This document shows, piece by piece, positions 63,312 through 64,000 of a DNA stretch of 64,000 nt (its first letter is position 1; every line of letters begins with the position of its first letter). Position numbers and translations under genes: made by a program. Source of the stretch: Micromonospora saelicesensis. GTDB taxonomy: Bacteria > Actinomycetota > Actinomycetes > Mycobacteriales > Micromonosporaceae. The notes under the pieces were generated by a model that saw only the letters and a list, made by a program, of their open reading frames with translations, ran no database searches and was not told the origin of the DNA. The DNA is taken from positions 1 to 64,000 of the forward strand of contig NZ_FMCR01000009.1 in assembly GCF_900091575.1 (NCBI RefSeq), written 5' to 3'.

Positions 63312-63653
63312 ATGCACGGGGTGGGCAGGTTCCTGGCGCTCTTCAACGGCGCCGCTGACGAGGCCGACAAGGCCGAACTCACCGAGCAGCAGCAGGCCGA
63401 GTTCATGAACGCCTGGGCGTCATGGGCGCAGGCCAACGAGAAGGCCATCGTCGACCCCGGTGCTCCCTTGTACGCGAAGAAGCGGGTCACGGCGCGAGGT
63501 GTCGAGGACTTCACCGACGCCCTGATCGCCTACACGATTGTGGAAGCGGACTCGCACGACGAGGCAGTCGAGATCTTCTCCGGGCACCCGCACCTGGGAC
63601 TGTTCGCCGGAAACTCCATCGTGGTCCTGGAGTGTCCGCCGCCGCCCAGCTGA
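63312..63653 (+). CDS. YCII-like small protein
   Basis: A 113-residue soluble protein. The pattern F-L-A-L-F-N-G, W-A-S-W, and Y-T-I-V-E-A-D-S-H-D-E-A-V-E-I-F, H-P-H-L-G matches the YCII-like family, members of which have a His/Asp pair at the active site. The start is the ATG at 63312 or the GTG at 63321; no clear ribosome binding site separates them. A palindromic element follows. Confidence 0.75.
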   Translation: MHGVGRFLALFNGAADEADKAELTEQQQAEFMNAWASWAQANEKAIVDPGAPLYAKKRVTARGVEDFTDALIAYTIVEADSHDEAVEIFSGHPHLGLFAGNSIVVLECPPPPS

Positions 63654-63669
63654 CACGCGCGCCGCCCAC

Positions 63670-63744
63670 GATCCACTCGCCTTTAGGGAAGTCGGGGTGT
63701 CCCGGCTCCGTAGACGCCCCGACTTCACGGAACCCGAGTCGATC
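63670..63744. repeat. dispersed imperfect palindrome (REP-like), copy 2
   Basis: Inner arms GAAGTCGGGG (63688-63697) and CCCCGACTTC (63717-63726) are perfect; outer GATCCACTCG and CGAGTCGATC are near-matching. The right half, with CCCCGACTTC, GGAACCCGAGTCGA, closely resembles copy 1 at 43569-43637. It lies in the convergent gap downstream of the YCII-like gene. Confidence 0.8.
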
Positions 63745-63839
63745 TCTCACCACTGGTCGGCAACACGGAACCGCGGCGGCACCCGGAAAGGGCCTCGGGC
63801 GACAGGAGAGACGCCAAGGCTAGACGATAACCATCGATA

Positions 63840-64000
63840 TCACTCGAAGAACTTGATGCTGAATCCGGTGTCGGACGTCGGGCCGGGCACGTTGGCGCGG
63901 CGGTAGGTGGTGTTGCCCCACCAGCAGAAGGTGCCGGTGTACCAGTAGCGGTTCGCCCAGGAGTACGCGGTGCCCTTGGGCACCCCGTGGTACATCAGCG
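63840..64000 (-). CDS. C-terminal part of a secreted-type protein, truncated by window edge
   Basis: The last 53 codons of a leftward gene that begins beyond the window. The peptide ends Y-W-Y-T-G-T-F-C-W-W-G-N-T-T-Y and S-I-K-F-F-E, and includes V-P-K-G-T-A-Y-S-W-A-N-R. The aromatic/Gly/Asn-rich composition suggests an extracellular domain, like the nearby secreted genes. No family is recognised. Confidence 0.6.
   Translation of the reverse strand, partial: LMYHGVPKGTAYSWANRYWYTGTFCWWGNTTYRRANVPGPTSDTGFSIKFFE

Overview
This is a high-GC, densely packed actinobacterial chromosome segment. Gene content (SpoIIE/STAS partner switching, HxlR, F420/FMN-type oxidoreductase fold, DUF2267/DUF2795 proteins, a DivIVA-like protein, GlgX-TreY-TreZ, an Rv3032-like GT4) and frequent GTG starts with 4-bp overlaps point to a Micromonospora-like member of the Micromonosporaceae. 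This is inferred from content, not from a marker gene. I see no rRNA, tRNA, CRISPR array, transposase or integrase.

Layout. 1-210: a 15-bp tandem repeat running off the left edge, in frame with a pirin gene. 1.3-7.3 kb: small stress-type proteins, a TerC transporter behind a yybP-ykoY (Mn2+) riboswitch, and a molybdopterin oxidoreductase/flavin reductase/zinc-ribbon trio. 7.3-18.6 kb: housekeeping and accessory enzymes, including an HxlR regulator divergent from an ABM-truncated haemoglobin fusion, an amylo-1,6-glucosidase, NDH-2, an AI-2E family exporter and a DUF2267-PCD-like fusion. 18.7-23.7 kb: a signalling block (STAS, PAS-GAF-SpoIIE phosphatase, cobalamin-binding sensor with the Wx9EH photoreceptor motif, second STAS, CheY-like regulator, DivIVA-like protein). 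23.7-32.6 kb: secreted lytic-type protein, OsmC-like protein, Ser/Thr kinase, and a two-component system followed by GT39 and GT2-GtrA glycosyltransferases. 32.6-42.0 kb: FUSC transporter, Anabaena-sensory-rhodopsin-transducer-like protein with a sugar-lactone oxidase, GH15 hydrolase, arginase-fold enzyme, and a three-gene surface module (tiny membrane protein, NoeA-like methyltransferase, membrane phosphatase/sulfatase). 42.2-51.6 kb: citrate synthase and a glycogen/trehalose cluster (GT4, glgX, treY, treZ).

51.6-55.4 kb is an island of visibly lower GC with a large membrane protein divergent from a TIGR04141/DUF6119 protein, the best candidate for a mobile or defence-type locus. 55.4-61 kb holds a NUDIX/TPR-regulator operon, an XRE regulator carrying an in-frame palindromic insertion, two secreted proteins, and a duplicated fragment of the XRE gene's 3' end. 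61-64 kb has a DUF2089-membrane-SHOCT operon, two secreted proteins and a YCII-like protein.

Main functional themes: alpha-glucan and trehalose turnover (debranching enzyme, GT4, GlgX, TreY, TreZ, GH15), envelope glycosylation, and stress or light signalling through partner switching. The most unusual items are the B12/Wx9EH-SpoIIE-STAS block, the riboswitch with its readable anti-Shine-Dalgarno switch, the ABM-haemoglobin fusion, the rhodopsin-transducer homologue without rhodopsin, the DUF6119 island, and the palindrome inserted in frame in the XRE regulator.
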